Assembly: GCF_011170125.1 (NCBI RefSeq)
Contig: NZ_BLLN01000005.1
Span: 1,302,001 to 1,366,000, forward strand
Direction: 5' to 3'
DNA: 64,000 nt
DNA from: Streptomyces diastaticus subsp. diastaticus
GTDB lineage: Bacteria; Actinomycetota; Actinomycetes; Streptomycetales; Streptomycetaceae
The notes under the pieces are model-generated. The model ran no database searches, was not told the origin of the DNA, and saw only the letters and a list, made by a program, of their open reading frames with translations. Position 1 is the first letter of the stretch. Every line of letters begins with the position of its first letter. Of this stretch, positions 8,740-18,679 are shown piece by piece. A program made the position numbers and the translations under genes.

Positions 8740-10281
8740 GTGAAAGGTCCCCGTACCTCCGTCCCGAGCCCGCGCCGACCCCGTGCCCGGCGTGCGGTGA
8801 TCGCCGCGTTCGTCGTGCTGGCCGCCATGGTTCCGGCGGCGGGGACGGCGCTGGGGGCGCAGGAGGTGGAGGCCGAACTGCCCTACACGTGCGCCTTCCC
8901 GTCCGGTCCGCAGGCGGTCGCGGTGCGGGTGGCCGCGCGGTTCCCCGACTCCGCCGCCAAGGGCCAGGCGATCGTGCCCGCCGACGTGACGACCACCGTC
9001 GAACTGCCCGAGACCGCCGTGGCGGAGCTGAGCACGGCGCCGGGCACCGAGGTACGCGCCTCGACGGAGCTGGCGGTCGCGCTCTCCCAGGGCGAGGCGC
9101 GGGCGGAGGCGTCCTGGCGCGGTACGGCGGAACCCGCGACCGTGCCGGCCGAGGGCCCGCTCGTCCTGGAGTCGGCGGGGGACGTGCCCTCGGTCACTCC
9201 TGGAACAACCGGTGAACTCCATTTGCGTGCGGGCGGTTTGAGGCTGGTCATGGAGGCACGGGCCGGCTCCGCGACGCCCGGTCCCGCGCAGGAGTCCCAC
9301 GCGCCGGTCTCGGCCTCCTGCACACTCGGCGAGGACGCTCCGGAGGACGGGCTGTTGGCCGCCATCCCGGTGACCGGCGGGGAGGCCGACGGCCCGTCCG
9401 AGGGCCCGTCGCCCTCCGGGGGGCCTTCCGCGTCCGCCGGTACGGACGCGGGGGAGCCAGGCGGTGCCGACGCTCCCCCCGGCCGCCTGCGTGTGGAGGC
9501 GACCGACCCGAAGGACGCGCCGCCCTGCATCGCGGAGGAACCGACCCCGGTAACCCTTGCGGCGTACGTCACTGGCTATTCGAACGTACGGAAGCTGGAC
9601 GGCGCCAACCTCATCCCCGTGTCCTGCATGATCATCGAGCAGGGCGAGGCCGGCTCCCCCGGCCCCGACGACCAGTGGCTCTTCCGGCAGCCCGCCGACG
9701 TGGAGTTCTCGTACGAGGGACGCCGCCAGACGCCTCCGGCGCGGGCGACCTTCCTGACCTACGGTTTCGTGCCCACCACGGCCACGGTGGTGCTGGAGCA
9801 GACGGAGGTCATGCGTCTGGAGTCCGACTTCTACCTGGGCGATCCCGTCAAGCTCGACACGGCCATCCGCGCCTCGCTGGTTCTGCGGCTCTCCGACGTG
9901 AAGGTCAACGGCACGCCTCTGGACGTGGGCTCCGACTGCCGAACGGAGACCCCACTGACCTCCCACGAACCGGAACCGGACAGGTTTCCCGGCCCGCACA
10001 TCGTGCTGGACGGGTTCGGGCTCGCCCCCTGGGAAGGACAGCCCGAGGGCTACCAGCTCACCACCGGCGGCCCCCTCACCAGCGAAGTCACCATCCCCGC
10101 GTTCACCGGCTGCGGCACCTCTGACGGCGAGGACCTGAACCGCCTGTTCACCGCCGCCATCTCCGGGCCCGGCAACTACGTCAAGCAGATGCAGGGACAG
10201 ACCTGCCTCGTCCAGGACCTGAACCCCGACCACTGCGCCCCCGACGGCCAGCCCGTAGTCATTCCCAAGCCCGAACGCTGA
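8740..10281 (+). CDS. Large secreted protein of unknown function (513 aa)
   Basis: GTG start at 8740 with GAGGAG six bases upstream. The N-terminus has a basic stretch and a hydrophobic signal segment (about residues 17-40, AVIAAFVVLAAMVPAAGTAL). Two regions follow: an N-terminal beta-rich domain opening with LPYTCAFPSGPQAV, and, after a Ser/Pro/Gly linker (about 205-240), a second domain of about 270 residues with four or more cysteines. The first domain resembles the actinobacterial exported domain I recall as DUF6801; that name is from memory. Function unknown. Same direction as, and probably cotranscribed with, its neighbours. Confidence 0.85.
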   Translation: MKGPRTSVPSPRRPRARRAVIAAFVVLAAMVPAAGTALGAQEVEAELPYTCAFPSGPQAVAVRVAARFPDSAAKGQAIVPADVTTTVELPETAVAELSTAPGTEVRASTELAVALSQGEARAEASWRGTAEPATVPAEGPLVLESAGDVPSVTPGTTGELHLRAGGLRLVMEARAGSATPGPAQESHAPVSASCTLGEDAPEDGLLAAIPVTGGEADGPSEGPSPSGGPSASAGTDAGEPGGADAPPGRLRVEATDPKDAPPCIAEEPTPVTLAAYVTGYSNVRKLDGANLIPVSCMIIEQGEAGSPGPDDQWLFRQPADVEFSYEGRRQTPPARATFLTYGFVPTTATVVLEQTEVMRLESDFYLGDPVKLDTAIRASLVLRLSDVKVNGTPLDVGSDCRTETPLTSHEPEPDRFPGPHIVLDGFGLAPWEGQPEGYQLTTGGPLTSEVTIPAFTGCGTSDGEDLNRLFTAAISGPGNYVKQMQGQTCLVQDLNPDHCAPDGQPVVIPKPER

Positions 10282-10332
10282 CCCCCGCGCCCCGCCCCGT
10301 TCCCCTCCGCCCCTCCCCCGAAAGGTCCCGCC

Positions 10333-11280
10333 ATGCGCCCCTGCCGCTCCAGACTCACCCTCGCCCTCACCGCCGCCGCCACCGTGCTCGGCACCGTCGC
10401 CTCGGTCGGCACCGCGACCGCCGCCGCGCAGCCGGCCGGCAAGTGGGCGCCGTTCACCCGGTGTCCGGTCGACGCCCCGGCGATGCTCGGCGCCGACGGC
10501 CTCGACCGCTCGCCGCAGTGCGTCGTCTCCTACGCGACCAGCGGCACGATCAAGCTGGGCAACACCACCGTCGTCACCGGGAACAGCAACCTCCAGATGG
10601 GTGTCGTCCAGAACGCCGACGGGACCAGCACCGTGGTGGCGCCCCCGGCCGGATCGATCATCGCCGACTCCGCCACCGTGCCCGGCGGCCTGATCGGCCT
10701 GATGTGCCCGAGCGACGTCCCGTTCGTCACCAACATCTGCGAGCAGCTCACCGACGGCAAGCTCAACAAGATCACCGCGACGCTCGAATCGGCGGGCACA
10801 CCCTCGGAGTTCAACCAGATCGCCGGCGTCATGACGGACATGCCGATCGTGCGGATACCGGTCAGGATCAAGCTGGAGAACCCGTTCCTCGGCAACAACT
10901 GCTACATCGGCACCACCTCCAAGCCGATCATGCTGCACCCGTACAACGCCGACGCCCCCGAGTTCACCGTCGACCGCTTCAACGGCGCCGACGGCACCCC
11001 GAACGAGGACGACGGGGACTCCAGCCGCCTCAACATGCTCGGCTCCACCCAGGTCGACGACACCTTCGCGGTGCCGGGCGCCAGCGGCTGCGGCCTCGGC
11101 CTGCTCGGCATCATCGACGGCGCCGTCAACCTCAAGACCGGCCTGCCCTCCCCCGCCGGCGAGAACAAGCTCACCCTGAACGACACGCAGACCCACCTCG
11201 GCGGCCTCTTCGCCCCCGGCATCGTCGCCCCCGACGCGGGCAAGGTCCTCGCCGAGTACTGGCACGGCACCGCCGGCTGA
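10333..11280 (+). CDS. Secreted protein of unknown function (315 aa)
   Basis: ATG at 10333 after GAAAGGT. The signal peptide covers about residues 1-35 (TAAATVLGTVASVGTATAAA). The mature protein contains six or more cysteines (TRCPV, QCVVS, LMCPS, NICEQ, NNCYIG, SGCGLG) and many Gly/Asn turns, suggesting a compact disulfide-linked beta fold. I do not recognise the family. It ends the three-gene exported-protein set that faces away from the mce operon; a surface or lipid-related role is only a contextual guess. Confidence 0.85.
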   Translation: MRPCRSRLTLALTAAATVLGTVASVGTATAAAQPAGKWAPFTRCPVDAPAMLGADGLDRSPQCVVSYATSGTIKLGNTTVVTGNSNLQMGVVQNADGTSTVVAPPAGSIIADSATVPGGLIGLMCPSDVPFVTNICEQLTDGKLNKITATLESAGTPSEFNQIAGVMTDMPIVRIPVRIKLENPFLGNNCYIGTTSKPIMLHPYNADAPEFTVDRFNGADGTPNEDDGDSSRLNMLGSTQVDDTFAVPGASGCGLGLLGIIDGAVNLKTGLPSPAGENKLTLNDTQTHLGGLFAPGIVAPDAGKVLAEYWHGTAG

Positions 11281-11355
11281 CCGGCCCCCTGTGGGCCCGT
11301 ACCGACGATTCCCAGCCACACCACGAGACGGTTCGCTGCACAGCGTGCCATTCTG

Positions 11356-11372
11356 TGTACGAACGGTGTACA
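11356..11372. promoter_or_regulatory. Inverted repeat TGTAC-N7-GTACA upstream of the PucR gene
   Basis: TGTACGAACGGTGTACA lies about 136 bp upstream of the PucR-type start. The arms are short (5 bp) but perfect. Possible regulator or promoter site. Confidence 0.3.
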
Positions 11373-11377
11373 TCACA

Positions 11378-11404
11378 GGGAAGTTGAACTAGCTTCACCT
11401 TCCC
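11378..11404. promoter_or_regulatory. 27-bp near-perfect palindrome upstream of the PucR gene
   Basis: GGGAAGTTGAA, a CTAGC centre, then TTCACCTTCCC: 10 of 11 arm bases pair. It sits 104 bp upstream of the regulator start and 98 bp after the previous stop. It could be an autoregulatory operator or a weak terminator for the secreted-protein gene; the 5-nt centre and lack of a very GC-rich stem make an operator more likely. Confidence 0.4.
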
Positions 11405-11507
11405 ACGTCGGAATGCACCTGACGGCTGCCACCGGGCGCTCCTCCCCACGCGGAGGGGCGCCCTACGGCCTCCCCCACCGGGCGCGCAGGAGAGCAAGGG
11501 ATCACTC

Positions 11508-12719
11508 ATGCCCTCGATCGCACAGCCACCGGACGTCGGTGAACCGCTCGACCCGCTCCCCCGCGAGTTCGCGGCCTTCATGCGGCCGGAGATCCCGGGG
11601 CTCATCAAGGAGATCCGCCTGGAGGTGACCCGGACCTACCCCGAGTACGGCCGCCTCCTCAACGGACCGCACGCCGACGCCATCCGCCAGGGCGTCGAAC
11701 AGGCCCTCTCCGCCTTCGTCGACCGGGTCGCCGACCCCGGCGCGGGCTGCGCCCTCCGGGACGAACTGCTGCGCAAGTTCGGCCGCGTCGAGGCGTACGA
11801 GGGGCGGGAACTGGACAGCCTGCACGGCGCGTACCGGCTCGGCGCGCGGATCGCGCTGCGCCGCGCCAAGACCATCGGCCGCCAGTACAGCCTCTCCCCC
11901 AGCGTGATCCTCACCTTCGCCGACACCGTCTTCGCCTACGTCGACGAGCTGGAGGCCCTCTCCCGCGAGGGGTACGCCGATGTGCAGGCCCGGGCCGCCT
12001 CCGAAGTCTCCGCCGTACGAAGGCAGTTACTCCACCTCATCCTCGCCGCGCCGCCCCTCCCGCACGCCACCATCGCCTCCCTCTGCGAGGCCGCCGCCTG
12101 GGAGCTGCCCGCCCAGTGCACGATGATCGCGCTGCGCACCCCGGTCCCCGACCAGATCCAGGCCCACCTCGACGAGGACGTCCTCGCCGACCCCGGCATA
12201 CCCCAGCCGCACCTGCTCGTCCCCGGCCCCCTCACCGCCGCCCGCCGCGAGATGCTCGACCGCGCGCTCGGCCCCGCCCACGCCGTGGCCGGGGTGACGG
12301 TCCCCCCGGCGCAGGCCGCCGACTCGATCCGCTGGGCCCGGCGCGTCCTGGCACTCATCGACGACCGCGTCATCCCGGACGCGCCCCTGGTGTTCTGCGA
12401 GGACCACCTGACGACCCTGTGGCTGCTCACCGACCCGGCCCTCGTCGCCCGCCTCGCCGCCCGCGAACTCGCCCCGCTGGACGGCCTCTCCGCCAGCCGC
12501 CGCGACCGCCTTGTCGAGACCCTGCGGGTGCACATCTCCACCCGTGCCCCCGCCGAACAGGTCGGCGAAGCCCTCGGCGTGCACGCCCAGACCGTCCGCT
12601 ACCGTCTGCGCAACCTGGAGACCCACCTGGGCCCCCGCCTCACCGACCCCGACCACCGCTTCGCCCTGGAGGCGGCGCTGCGCTCACTGCACCTCCAGGG
12701 CAGGGGCGGGCGGGGATAG
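11508..12719 (+). CDS. PucR/CdaR-family transcriptional regulator
   Basis: A 403-residue regulator. The N-terminal ~190 residues are a helical sensor-like domain. The C-terminal ~60 residues are the PucR C-terminal helix-turn-helix (HTH_30): LRVHISTRAPAEQVGEALGV followed by AQTVRYRLRNLE. This architecture is common in Streptomyces and controls neighbouring genes in answer to small molecules. ATG at 11508 with AGGAGAG upstream. Its neighbours suggest the exported-protein genes or itself as targets; no ligand can be inferred. A strong terminator follows. Confidence 0.88.
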   Translation: MPSIAQPPDVGEPLDPLPREFAAFMRPEIPGLIKEIRLEVTRTYPEYGRLLNGPHADAIRQGVEQALSAFVDRVADPGAGCALRDELLRKFGRVEAYEGRELDSLHGAYRLGARIALRRAKTIGRQYSLSPSVILTFADTVFAYVDELEALSREGYADVQARAASEVSAVRRQLLHLILAAPPLPHATIASLCEAAAWELPAQCTMIALRTPVPDQIQAHLDEDVLADPGIPQPHLLVPGPLTAARREMLDRALGPAHAVAGVTVPPAQAADSIRWARRVLALIDDRVIPDAPLVFCEDHLTTLWLLTDPALVARLAARELAPLDGLSASRRDRLVETLRVHISTRAPAEQVGEALGVHAQTVRYRLRNLETHLGPRLTDPDHRFALEAALRSLHLQGRGGRG

Positions 12720-12723
12720 CGCC

Positions 12724-12769
12724 GGGGCCCGGCCCCCGCACCGGTACGCCGGTGCGGGGGCCGGGCCCC
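12724..12769 (+). terminator. Strong intrinsic terminator after the PucR gene
   Basis: Perfect 21-bp GC-rich stem (GGGGCCCGGCCCCCGCACCGG against 12749-12769) with a 4-base loop, beginning 5 bases after the stop codon. Typical Streptomyces terminator without a U-tract; it could also work for the opposite strand. Confidence 0.85.
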
Positions 12770-12886
12770 ACTGCCCTTCCCTGCCTCGCCGTCGTCGTGT
12801 CAGCAGCCCAATACCCGCGCCCCACTCCGTTCTCGGCCGGGGTGAGGCGCCCACCAGGTACGACGACGGCGGGCCGGGGTGGCGGG

Positions 12887-13471
12887 CTACTTGCTGACGG
12901 CGAAGCGCATCAGGGCGCGCTCGTCGCCCTGCTTGATCTTGCCGGTCTCGTTGATCACCTGGAGCTTCCAGCCGGAGCCGACGCGCATCGCCTTCGCCAC
13001 GGCACAGCCGTTGTCGTCGGAGAGCAGGCTCGGCCAGATGTCGGCGACCTGCTGGGAGCTGCCACCGGTCGCGTCGTACACCTTGAAGCTGATGTTCCGG
13101 GCGTTCTGGAACGAGCTGCGCTTCTTGTACGCCGCCGCGACGAAGACGATGGCCTCGATGTTCGGCGGCACCCGCGCGAACTCCACGGTCACCGTCTCGT
13201 CGTCGCCGTCGCCGTGGCCCGTCTGGTTGTCACCGCTGTGCACCAGCGAGCCGTTGCCCAGCGGGTCCAGGGAGTCCAGGCCCGCGAGGCGGACGGGCTC
13301 GCCGTTCTGCATGGCGATGGCGATCAGGTCGAGGTCCGTTCCGGTCTTCTGCCGGATCTTGCCCAGGATGCCGCCGCTGGAGCCCACCGTGGCGTCCCAC
13401 GAGACGCCGATGGTCAGGTGGGTCACCCCGTCCAGGTCGGCCGGACCGTCTTCCTTCTGCAACGTGATCAT
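12887..13471 (-). CDS. TerD family (tellurium-resistance/calcium-binding) protein
   Basis: A 194-residue TerD-family protein. The true start is the ATG at 13471 (MITLQKEDG), not the longer open frame. Family motifs visible are LTIGVSWDAT near residue 19, LDLIAIAMQN and the acidic DGDDETVTVEF loop that in relatives binds calcium. Family members work in stress responses and phage or tellurite tolerance, usually soluble and often in multi-copy sets. It is monocistronic here, with about 135 bp to the GH15 gene behind it. Confidence 0.9.
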   Translation of the reverse strand: MITLQKEDGPADLDGVTHLTIGVSWDATVGSSGGILGKIRQKTGTDLDLIAIAMQNGEPVRLAGLDSLDPLGNGSLVHSGDNQTGHGDGDDETVTVEFARVPPNIEAIVFVAAAYKKRSSFQNARNISFKVYDATGGSSQQVADIWPSLLSDDNGCAVAKAMRVGSGWKLQVINETGKIKQGDERALMRFAVSK

Positions 13472-13606
13472 GCGTGATCCCCTTGGTGGTGAGACTGCTA
13501 CAGAAGAAGTGTGCCTGGTGACCCGGGCGATCGGGCGGGGAGGGGGCGATTCGCCCGCCCTCGCGCCGTTCCCGGTACCGCCGCCGGCCCCGGGCACGGG
13601 GGGACG

Positions 13607-15544
13607 TCAGTCCATCGCCCGGTCGAGGTTGACGGCGGCGCTGATGAGGGCGAGGTGGGTGAGCGCCTGGGGGAAGTTGCCCAGTTGCTCGCCCGTGACG
13701 CCGACCTGTTCCGCGTACTGGCCCAGGTGGTTGGCGAAGGTGAAGGTCTTCTCCAGGGCGAGGCGGGCGTCCTCGGTCCGCCCGGTACGGGTCAGTGCCT
13801 CCACCCACCAGAAGGAGCAGAGCGAGAAGGTGCCCTCCGTGCCGTCCAGGCCGTCACCGGCGACGGAGGCGTCGTAGCGGAACACCAGGGAGTCGGCGAC
13901 CAGGCCGTCACCGATCGCGCGGAGCGTGGCACGGAAACGCTCGTCGCGCGGGGAGAGGAACTTGACCATCGGCATCAGGAGCAGCGCGGCGTCCAGGATC
14001 TCCGGTGGCTGCTCGCCCTCGCCGTCGGCGAGGCGCTGCACGAAGCAGCCCAGCCGGTCGTTCCACCCCTGTGCCATGACCTGCCGGTAGAGGGCGTCGC
14101 GTACCGAGGTCCAGCGCACCAGGTCGGCGGGCAGACCGCGTTGGCGGGCGATGCGGACCATGCGCTCCACCGCCACCCAGCACATCACCCGCGAGTAGGT
14201 GTGCCGGTGCGGTCCCGAGCGGGTCTCCCAGATCGACGCGTCCGCGCTGTCCCAGTTGTCGAGCAGCCAGTCGAGCACCTCCACCAGGTCCGACCAGGTC
14301 TCCCAGGAGATCCCGGCGCCGTACTTGTTGAACAGGTAGGCGGCGTCGAAGAGTTCGCCGTAGATGTCGAGCTGGAGCTGTCCGGCGGCGTTGTTGCCGA
14401 CCCGTACGGGACAGGCGCCCCGGTACCCCTCCAGGTGCGGCAGTTCCTCCTCCGGCAGGTCGAAGCCGCCGTCGATGGAGTAGAGGACGCGCAGCGGGCC
14501 GTCCGGGCCGGAACCGCAGCGGCGGACGGAGCGGGCGAGCCAGCCGAAGAACGCCTCGGCCTCGTCGGTGAAGCCGAGGCGCAGCAGGGCGTAGAGGGAG
14601 AAGGCGGCGTCGCGGACCCAGACGTAGCGGTAGTCCCAGTTGCGGACGCCGCCCGGTTCCTCGGGGAGGCCGAGGGTGGGGGCGGCGACGAGGGCGCCGG
14701 TGGGCTCGTGCGTGAGGAGCTTGAGGGTCAGGGCGGAGCGGTGGACCATCTCGCGCCAGCGGCCGGTGTAGGTGGAGCGGGCGAGCCAGGCACGCCAGAA
14801 GTCGACGGTGGCGCGGAAGAGGCGCTCGGCGCCGTCCGGAGTGACCTCCTCGTCGGGGCGGTCGTCACCGGGGTCCCGGGTGCGCAGCACAAAGAGGACC
14901 GACTCGCCCTCCGTCAGGGCGAAAGACGCCTCGGCGTCGTCCCCCGCCGGCCCCGCCCGCCGCCAGGCGACGCCGGCGCGCACGCTGACCACCATCTCCT
15001 CGCCGGTGAACTCGGCGAGGTCGCCGCTCAGGGCCAGCTCGTGCGGGGCACGGCCGTAGTCCAGGCGGGGGGCCACCAGCGAGCGCATCCGCATCCGGCC
15101 GCGGACGGCGACGACGCGGCGGACCAGACGCTGCTGGTGGTGAGGGTCGCGGGGACGCAGTACGGGCATGAAGTCCTGGACCTCGACGATGCCGTCCTCG
15201 GTGAGCATCCGGGTGACGAGGATGTTGGTGTCGGGGAAGTAGAACTGCTGCCGGGAGGCGACCCGGCAGAGCGGGTCCATCCGCCAGCTACCGCCCCTGT
15301 CCGCGTCGAGCAGCCCGCCGAAGAGGCTGGGCGAGTCGAACCGCGGGGCGCAGAACCAGTCGATCCGCCCGTCGGTACCCACCAGGGCGGCGGTGCGCAG
15401 GTCGCCGATGATGCCGTGTTCCGCGATGGGCAGGTAGTCCACGGGGGCGTCCGGGGTGTCCTCGGCGTCGCGGCGCTGTTCGCCGGGCTCGTGGGGAGGG
15501 GTGGTGCCGTCAGTGCTGCTGCGGGGCGGGCCGGTGTCGGTCAT
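13607..15544 (-). CDS. Glycoside hydrolase family 15 protein (glucoamylase/trehalase-like)
   Basis: A 645-residue cytosolic GH15 protein. An N-terminal ~35-residue disordered Pro/Thr-rich tail precedes a DUF5911-like N-terminal domain ([20 protein letters not shown]) and the (alpha/alpha)6 barrel with [20 protein letters not shown] and a C-terminal [12 protein letters not shown]. In the family one pair of carboxylates cleaves terminal alpha-glucosidic bonds; bacterial relatives of this length include glucoamylase-like enzymes and trehalases. No signal peptide, so intracellular glycogen or trehalose metabolism is likely. The upstream ribosome site is weak, so the exact start is uncertain. Confidence 0.9.
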   Translation of the reverse strand: MTDTGPPRSSTDGTTPPHEPGEQRRDAEDTPDAPVDYLPIAEHGIIGDLRTAALVGTDGRIDWFCAPRFDSPSLFGGLLDADRGGSWRMDPLCRVASRQQFYFPDTNILVTRMLTEDGIVEVQDFMPVLRPRDPHHQQRLVRRVVAVRGRMRMRSLVAPRLDYGRAPHELALSGDLAEFTGEEMVVSVRAGVAWRRAGPAGDDAEASFALTEGESVLFVLRTRDPGDDRPDEEVTPDGAERLFRATVDFWRAWLARSTYTGRWREMVHRSALTLKLLTHEPTGALVAAPTLGLPEEPGGVRNWDYRYVWVRDAAFSLYALLRLGFTDEAEAFFGWLARSVRRCGSGPDGPLRVLYSIDGGFDLPEEELPHLEGYRGACPVRVGNNAAGQLQLDIYGELFDAAYLFNKYGAGISWETWSDLVEVLDWLLDNWDSADASIWETRSGPHRHTYSRVMCWVAVERMVRIARQRGLPADLVRWTSVRDALYRQVMAQGWNDRLGCFVQRLADGEGEQPPEILDAALLLMPMVKFLSPRDERFRATLRAIGDGLVADSLVFRYDASVAGDGLDGTEGTFSLCSFWWVEALTRTGRTEDARLALEKTFTFANHLGQYAEQVGVTGEQLGNFPQALTHLALISAAVNLDRAMD

Positions 15545-16277
15545 GGGGATGCTCTCGTCCTCGGGGCGGATGGGCCGCGGCTACGCCCTGGGGCCTGCCC
15601 GGCGAACCGGGGCGGCGGGGCGGGCCCGGGGCTCCGGCTTCGAGCATGGGGTGAGCGGCGGCCGGACGCGCGGCGCGGGCCCGGCGCGTCGGCCGAGGCG
15701 ACCCGGGTGCCGGAGAGGGCGGGGCGCCGGGTCGGGGGCGCGGCGACGTGGGACTCGGCGCGAGCACGCGGGCCGCCTGCGGGGAGCGGCCGCCCGCAGG
15801 GGGCGGACCCGCGGTTCCGGCGGGGCGCGGACGCACGGAGTGGCCGACGCGCCCGTCGGTGGCACAGCCGGGCCGCGGACGCGCCCCGAGCGGCGGACGC
15901 GCCCCGGACCGTGACCGTGGGCGCACCCCGGACAGTGGGCGCGCCGCCACGAGACGGGTGTGCGGTGGCCGGTGTGTGGGGCGGGGTGGTGGCCGCCGCC
16001 TTCGCGGGTGGCGAAGGCAGGGGCGAGCGATCGGCCACGGGCAGCCGCCCCCTGTCCCGGCGGACCGGAGTCGTGCGGTGGCCGCCGTCCGGCAGGCCCC
16101 TGCCGCCTGCCCGCTCCGGCGCCGGGCCCGGCGCCGTCACCGGGCACCCGCGACTCCCGTGTTCCGCCCGGGGCGCAGCGGCCTCCGGCGCCGGCCGGGC
16201 CCGGGCAGGGGGTGCTCACCTCGGCCCACCGCGCCCGACCCGGCCGGCGCCGGAGGCAGGTCGAGCACGCTCCGGGG
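15545..16277. other. 733-bp extremely GC-rich region without a gene
   Basis: Several overlapping open frames exist on both strands, but all have low-complexity Arg/Pro/Ala/Gly composition and none has a ribosome site. The stretch around 15840-15950 contains a loosely repeated GGACGCGCCCCG unit. It lies upstream of the GH15 gene and downstream of the DUF574 gene. I see no gene here. Confidence 0.6.
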
Positions 16278-17063
16278 CTACCGCTTGACGCCCACGAAGC
16301 CCCACTGCTCGACCGGGTCGCCGGCCGGCGGTGTCTCAGGGCGCCAGAGGGTGATCGAGCCGAACCCCGGGGGAAGCAGTTCGAGACCGTCGGCGAAGGA
16401 GGCCACGACCTCCTGGGGACGCGAGACGTAGGGGACGGCGCCCCCGTCCGCGTACTCGTCCGAGCCGGCCTTGGTCATCGGGGTCTCGATCGTGTCGCAC
16501 AGGATCAGGTGGCTGCCGGACGGCAGGGCGTCGAGGTACGCGCGGACCAGCGCGGCGGCCTGCGCGTCGTCGGCCACGTGCCCGAGGGTCGACATCAGGA
16601 GCACCGCGACCGGCCGGGTGAGGTCCAGGGTCCGGCTCGCCTCGCGGAGCACCGTGGGGGCGTCGGTGAGGTCGGCGTGCACGTAGTCCGTGGCGCCCTC
16701 GGGGCCGCTGGTCAGCAGGGCACGGGCGTGGGCGAGGACGATCGGGTCGTGGTCGACGTAGACGACGCGGGAGGTGGGGGCGGCCGACTGCGCCACCTCG
16801 TGGGTGGCCTCCGCGGTGGGCAGCCCGGTGCCCAGGTCGAGGAACTGCCGTATGCCCGCCTCCTCCGCGAGGTGGCGTACCGCTCGCGCCTGGAACTGGC
16901 GGGAGGCCCGGGCGATCTCGACGATCTGCGGGAACATCTCCGCCATGCGCTGCCCGAGTTCGCGGTCGGCGTCGTAGTTGTCCTTGCCACCCAGCCAGTA
17001 GTTCCAGATCCGTGCGGAGTGCGGCACCCCGTTGTTGAGTTCTTGTTCGACCGGCGGCGTCAT
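16278..17063 (-). CDS. SAM-dependent methyltransferase, DUF574 family
   Basis: A 261-residue protein of the Streptomyces-expanded DUF574 (Methyltransf_19) family. Start at the ATG at 17063 (MTPPVEQELNNGVPHSARIW). Family marks are RIWNYWLGGKDNYDADRELG at about residues 18-37, the SAM-binding loop FLDLGTGLPT, and YVDHDPIVLAHARALL. The substrate is unknown for nearly all members of this family, which are often near regulators. Appears monocistronic. Confidence 0.9.
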   Translation of the reverse strand: MTPPVEQELNNGVPHSARIWNYWLGGKDNYDADRELGQRMAEMFPQIVEIARASRQFQARAVRHLAEEAGIRQFLDLGTGLPTAEATHEVAQSAAPTSRVVYVDHDPIVLAHARALLTSGPEGATDYVHADLTDAPTVLREASRTLDLTRPVAVLLMSTLGHVADDAQAAALVRAYLDALPSGSHLILCDTIETPMTKAGSDEYADGGAVPYVSRPQEVVASFADGLELLPPGFGSITLWRPETPPAGDPVEQWGFVGVKR

Positions 17064-17227
17064 CTTCCGTCTCCCATCACGCGGTTCGGCGGGCCGCCCG
17101 ATCTGGGGCGACCGCTCGGCGCGCCCGGTCGCCCGGGCACGATCATGGTCGCTCACCAAACCTTCACGCACCAGCCCCACGTGCCCCACGGCTGACCCGC
17201 CGTCACCGCGCCGCGTCCGCCGGGAGG

Positions 17228-18679
17228 TCAGAGCAGGCGGCGGATGTCCCCGCGGACGCGGTAGAAACCACCGGACGCGGCGTGCACCGCGTCCACCACG
17301 TACCGCGCGCCGGGCTCGCGTATCGCGCGGGGGAACTGGACGTTCCACGACGGGTCGTACCCGTCGGTGGTCACCTGGACCCTGAGGCGGCCGCCCTCCT
17401 GGACACACTCGACCACGACGGACCCGGCCGGGACCTGGCCGACGGCGGCCAGCGCGCCGGCCGCCGTGGCCGGGGCTCGCGTGGGCAGCGCGGCGGCGAG
17501 CTTCACGTCCCGGGCGACCGGCACCGAGCCCTGCTGGGCCGCGGTGACCGCCGCCTCGCTCGCGTCGACGCAGACCAGCGATCCGTCCGTGGTGACCAGG
17601 TAGAGCCGCTCGTCGCGGTACTGCATGGACAGGGCCGAGCCGCCGCCCGTGCCGAGCTTCCACAGCCGGGTGCCGTCGCGGTCGAAGCAGTAGACGGAGG
17701 AGGCCGCGTCGGCGGCGAAGACGAAGCGGCCACCGGGCGAGGCGGCACAGGAGTAGACCGCGCCGTCGCAGACGAAGGTGGCCTCGATCGCCCCCGTCCC
17801 CTTCGACAGCCGCTGCACCACCCGGTGCGCCGTGCCGGCGTAGACCGCGTCGGCCTCCTGCCAGCCGAAGAGGACGCCGCCCCTGGTGGGGGTGTGCCAG
17901 AGCTGGCCGCCGCCGTCGGGGCGGTAGGCGGTGACTCCCCCGCTGTGGCCGTGGTACGCGGCGAAGTCGTCGGCCCGGATCATCCAGGCGTGCTCGCCCT
18001 GGCTGCGGCGGGCCCACTGGTGCTCGTCCTCGTGGTCGATGACGGTCAGGCCGCCGGAGCGGTCCGCGACGTTGAGCACGCCCTCGTGGATGTCGAGCCA
18101 GAAGATGTCGACGTCGGCCGCGATGTCGTACGCGGCGAAGGGGAGCTTGCCGGAGAGGTCGTAGACCTTGCCGTCGTCGCATCCCGCGTAGATCCAGAAG
18201 TCGTCCGCGACCAGGCACTTCACCCCGTCGGGCAGGCCGAAGCGGGCGAGGACGGCACCGTCGTGGTCCAGGGTGTAGACGTCGCCGGCCTGGTTGCCCA
18301 CCCAGCAGCGGTCCTCGTCGACGTGGATGCCGAAGGCCGCGGAGCCGGTGCGGAACCGCCACAGCACGGGGGCCGCGGCGCGTGCGGTGGACGGGGCGGA
18401 GGAGACCTGGCGCCGCGTCACCGCGCGCGGGGCGCGCTGCCCGGGGACGGCCGGGGCGTATCCCTTCCGGGACTTCTCGGCGATCTTCTTCGCGGCGGCC
18501 GCCGCGGCCTTCTCCCGGGTGGGGAAGGTGGTCGTCTGGGTCTGCCCCGCCGCGCCGATCCGGCCGTACCGGACCGTCACCACGCGCTCGGCGACGGTCA
18601 CCTCGTAGAACTTGTGGGCCGAGCCGTCGTCCTGCGACAGCTCGAGATACGTCGTCGTCACCGTGGCACCGGCGGGCAT
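17228..18679 (-). CDS. WGR-domain protein with beta-propeller-like repeats
   Basis: A 483-residue protein starting at the ATG at 18679 after GGGGAGGGG; the longer open frame upstream is not coding. Residues about 8-75 form a WGR domain (FYEVTVAERVVTVRYGRIG, then FPTREKAAAAAAKKI), a fold found in PARPs and in bacterial MolR-like proteins that touches nucleic acid or protein. Residues about 105-400 contain repeated WD/PQQ-like beta-propeller blades (for example VWVGNQAGDVYTLDHDG-type and SVYCFDRDGTRLWKLGTG). A basic Ala/Lys linker joins them. Function unknown. Confidence 0.85.
   Translation of the reverse strand: MPAGATVTTTYLELSQDDGSAHKFYEVTVAERVVTVRYGRIGAAGQTQTTTFPTREKAAAAAAKKIAEKSRKGYAPAVPGQRAPRAVTRRQVSSAPSTARAAAPVLWRFRTGSAAFGIHVDEDRCWVGNQAGDVYTLDHDGAVLARFGLPDGVKCLVADDFWIYAGCDDGKVYDLSGKLPFAAYDIAADVDIFWLDIHEGVLNVADRSGGLTVIDHEDEHQWARRSQGEHAWMIRADDFAAYHGHSGGVTAYRPDGGGQLWHTPTRGGVLFGWQEADAVYAGTAHRVVQRLSKGTGAIEATFVCDGAVYSCAASPGGRFVFAADAASSVYCFDRDGTRLWKLGTGGGSALSMQYRDERLYLVTTDGSLVCVDASEAAVTAAQQGSVPVARDVKLAAALPTRAPATAAGALAAVGQVPAGSVVVECVQEGGRLRVQVTTDGYDPSWNVQFPRAIREPGARYVVDAVHAASGGFYRVRGDIRRLL

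Noticed and set aside
13511..16288. 925-residue plus-strand open frame opposite the GH15 gene
   Set aside because: Antisense shadow, extended through the 15.5-16.3 kb GC-rich spacer.
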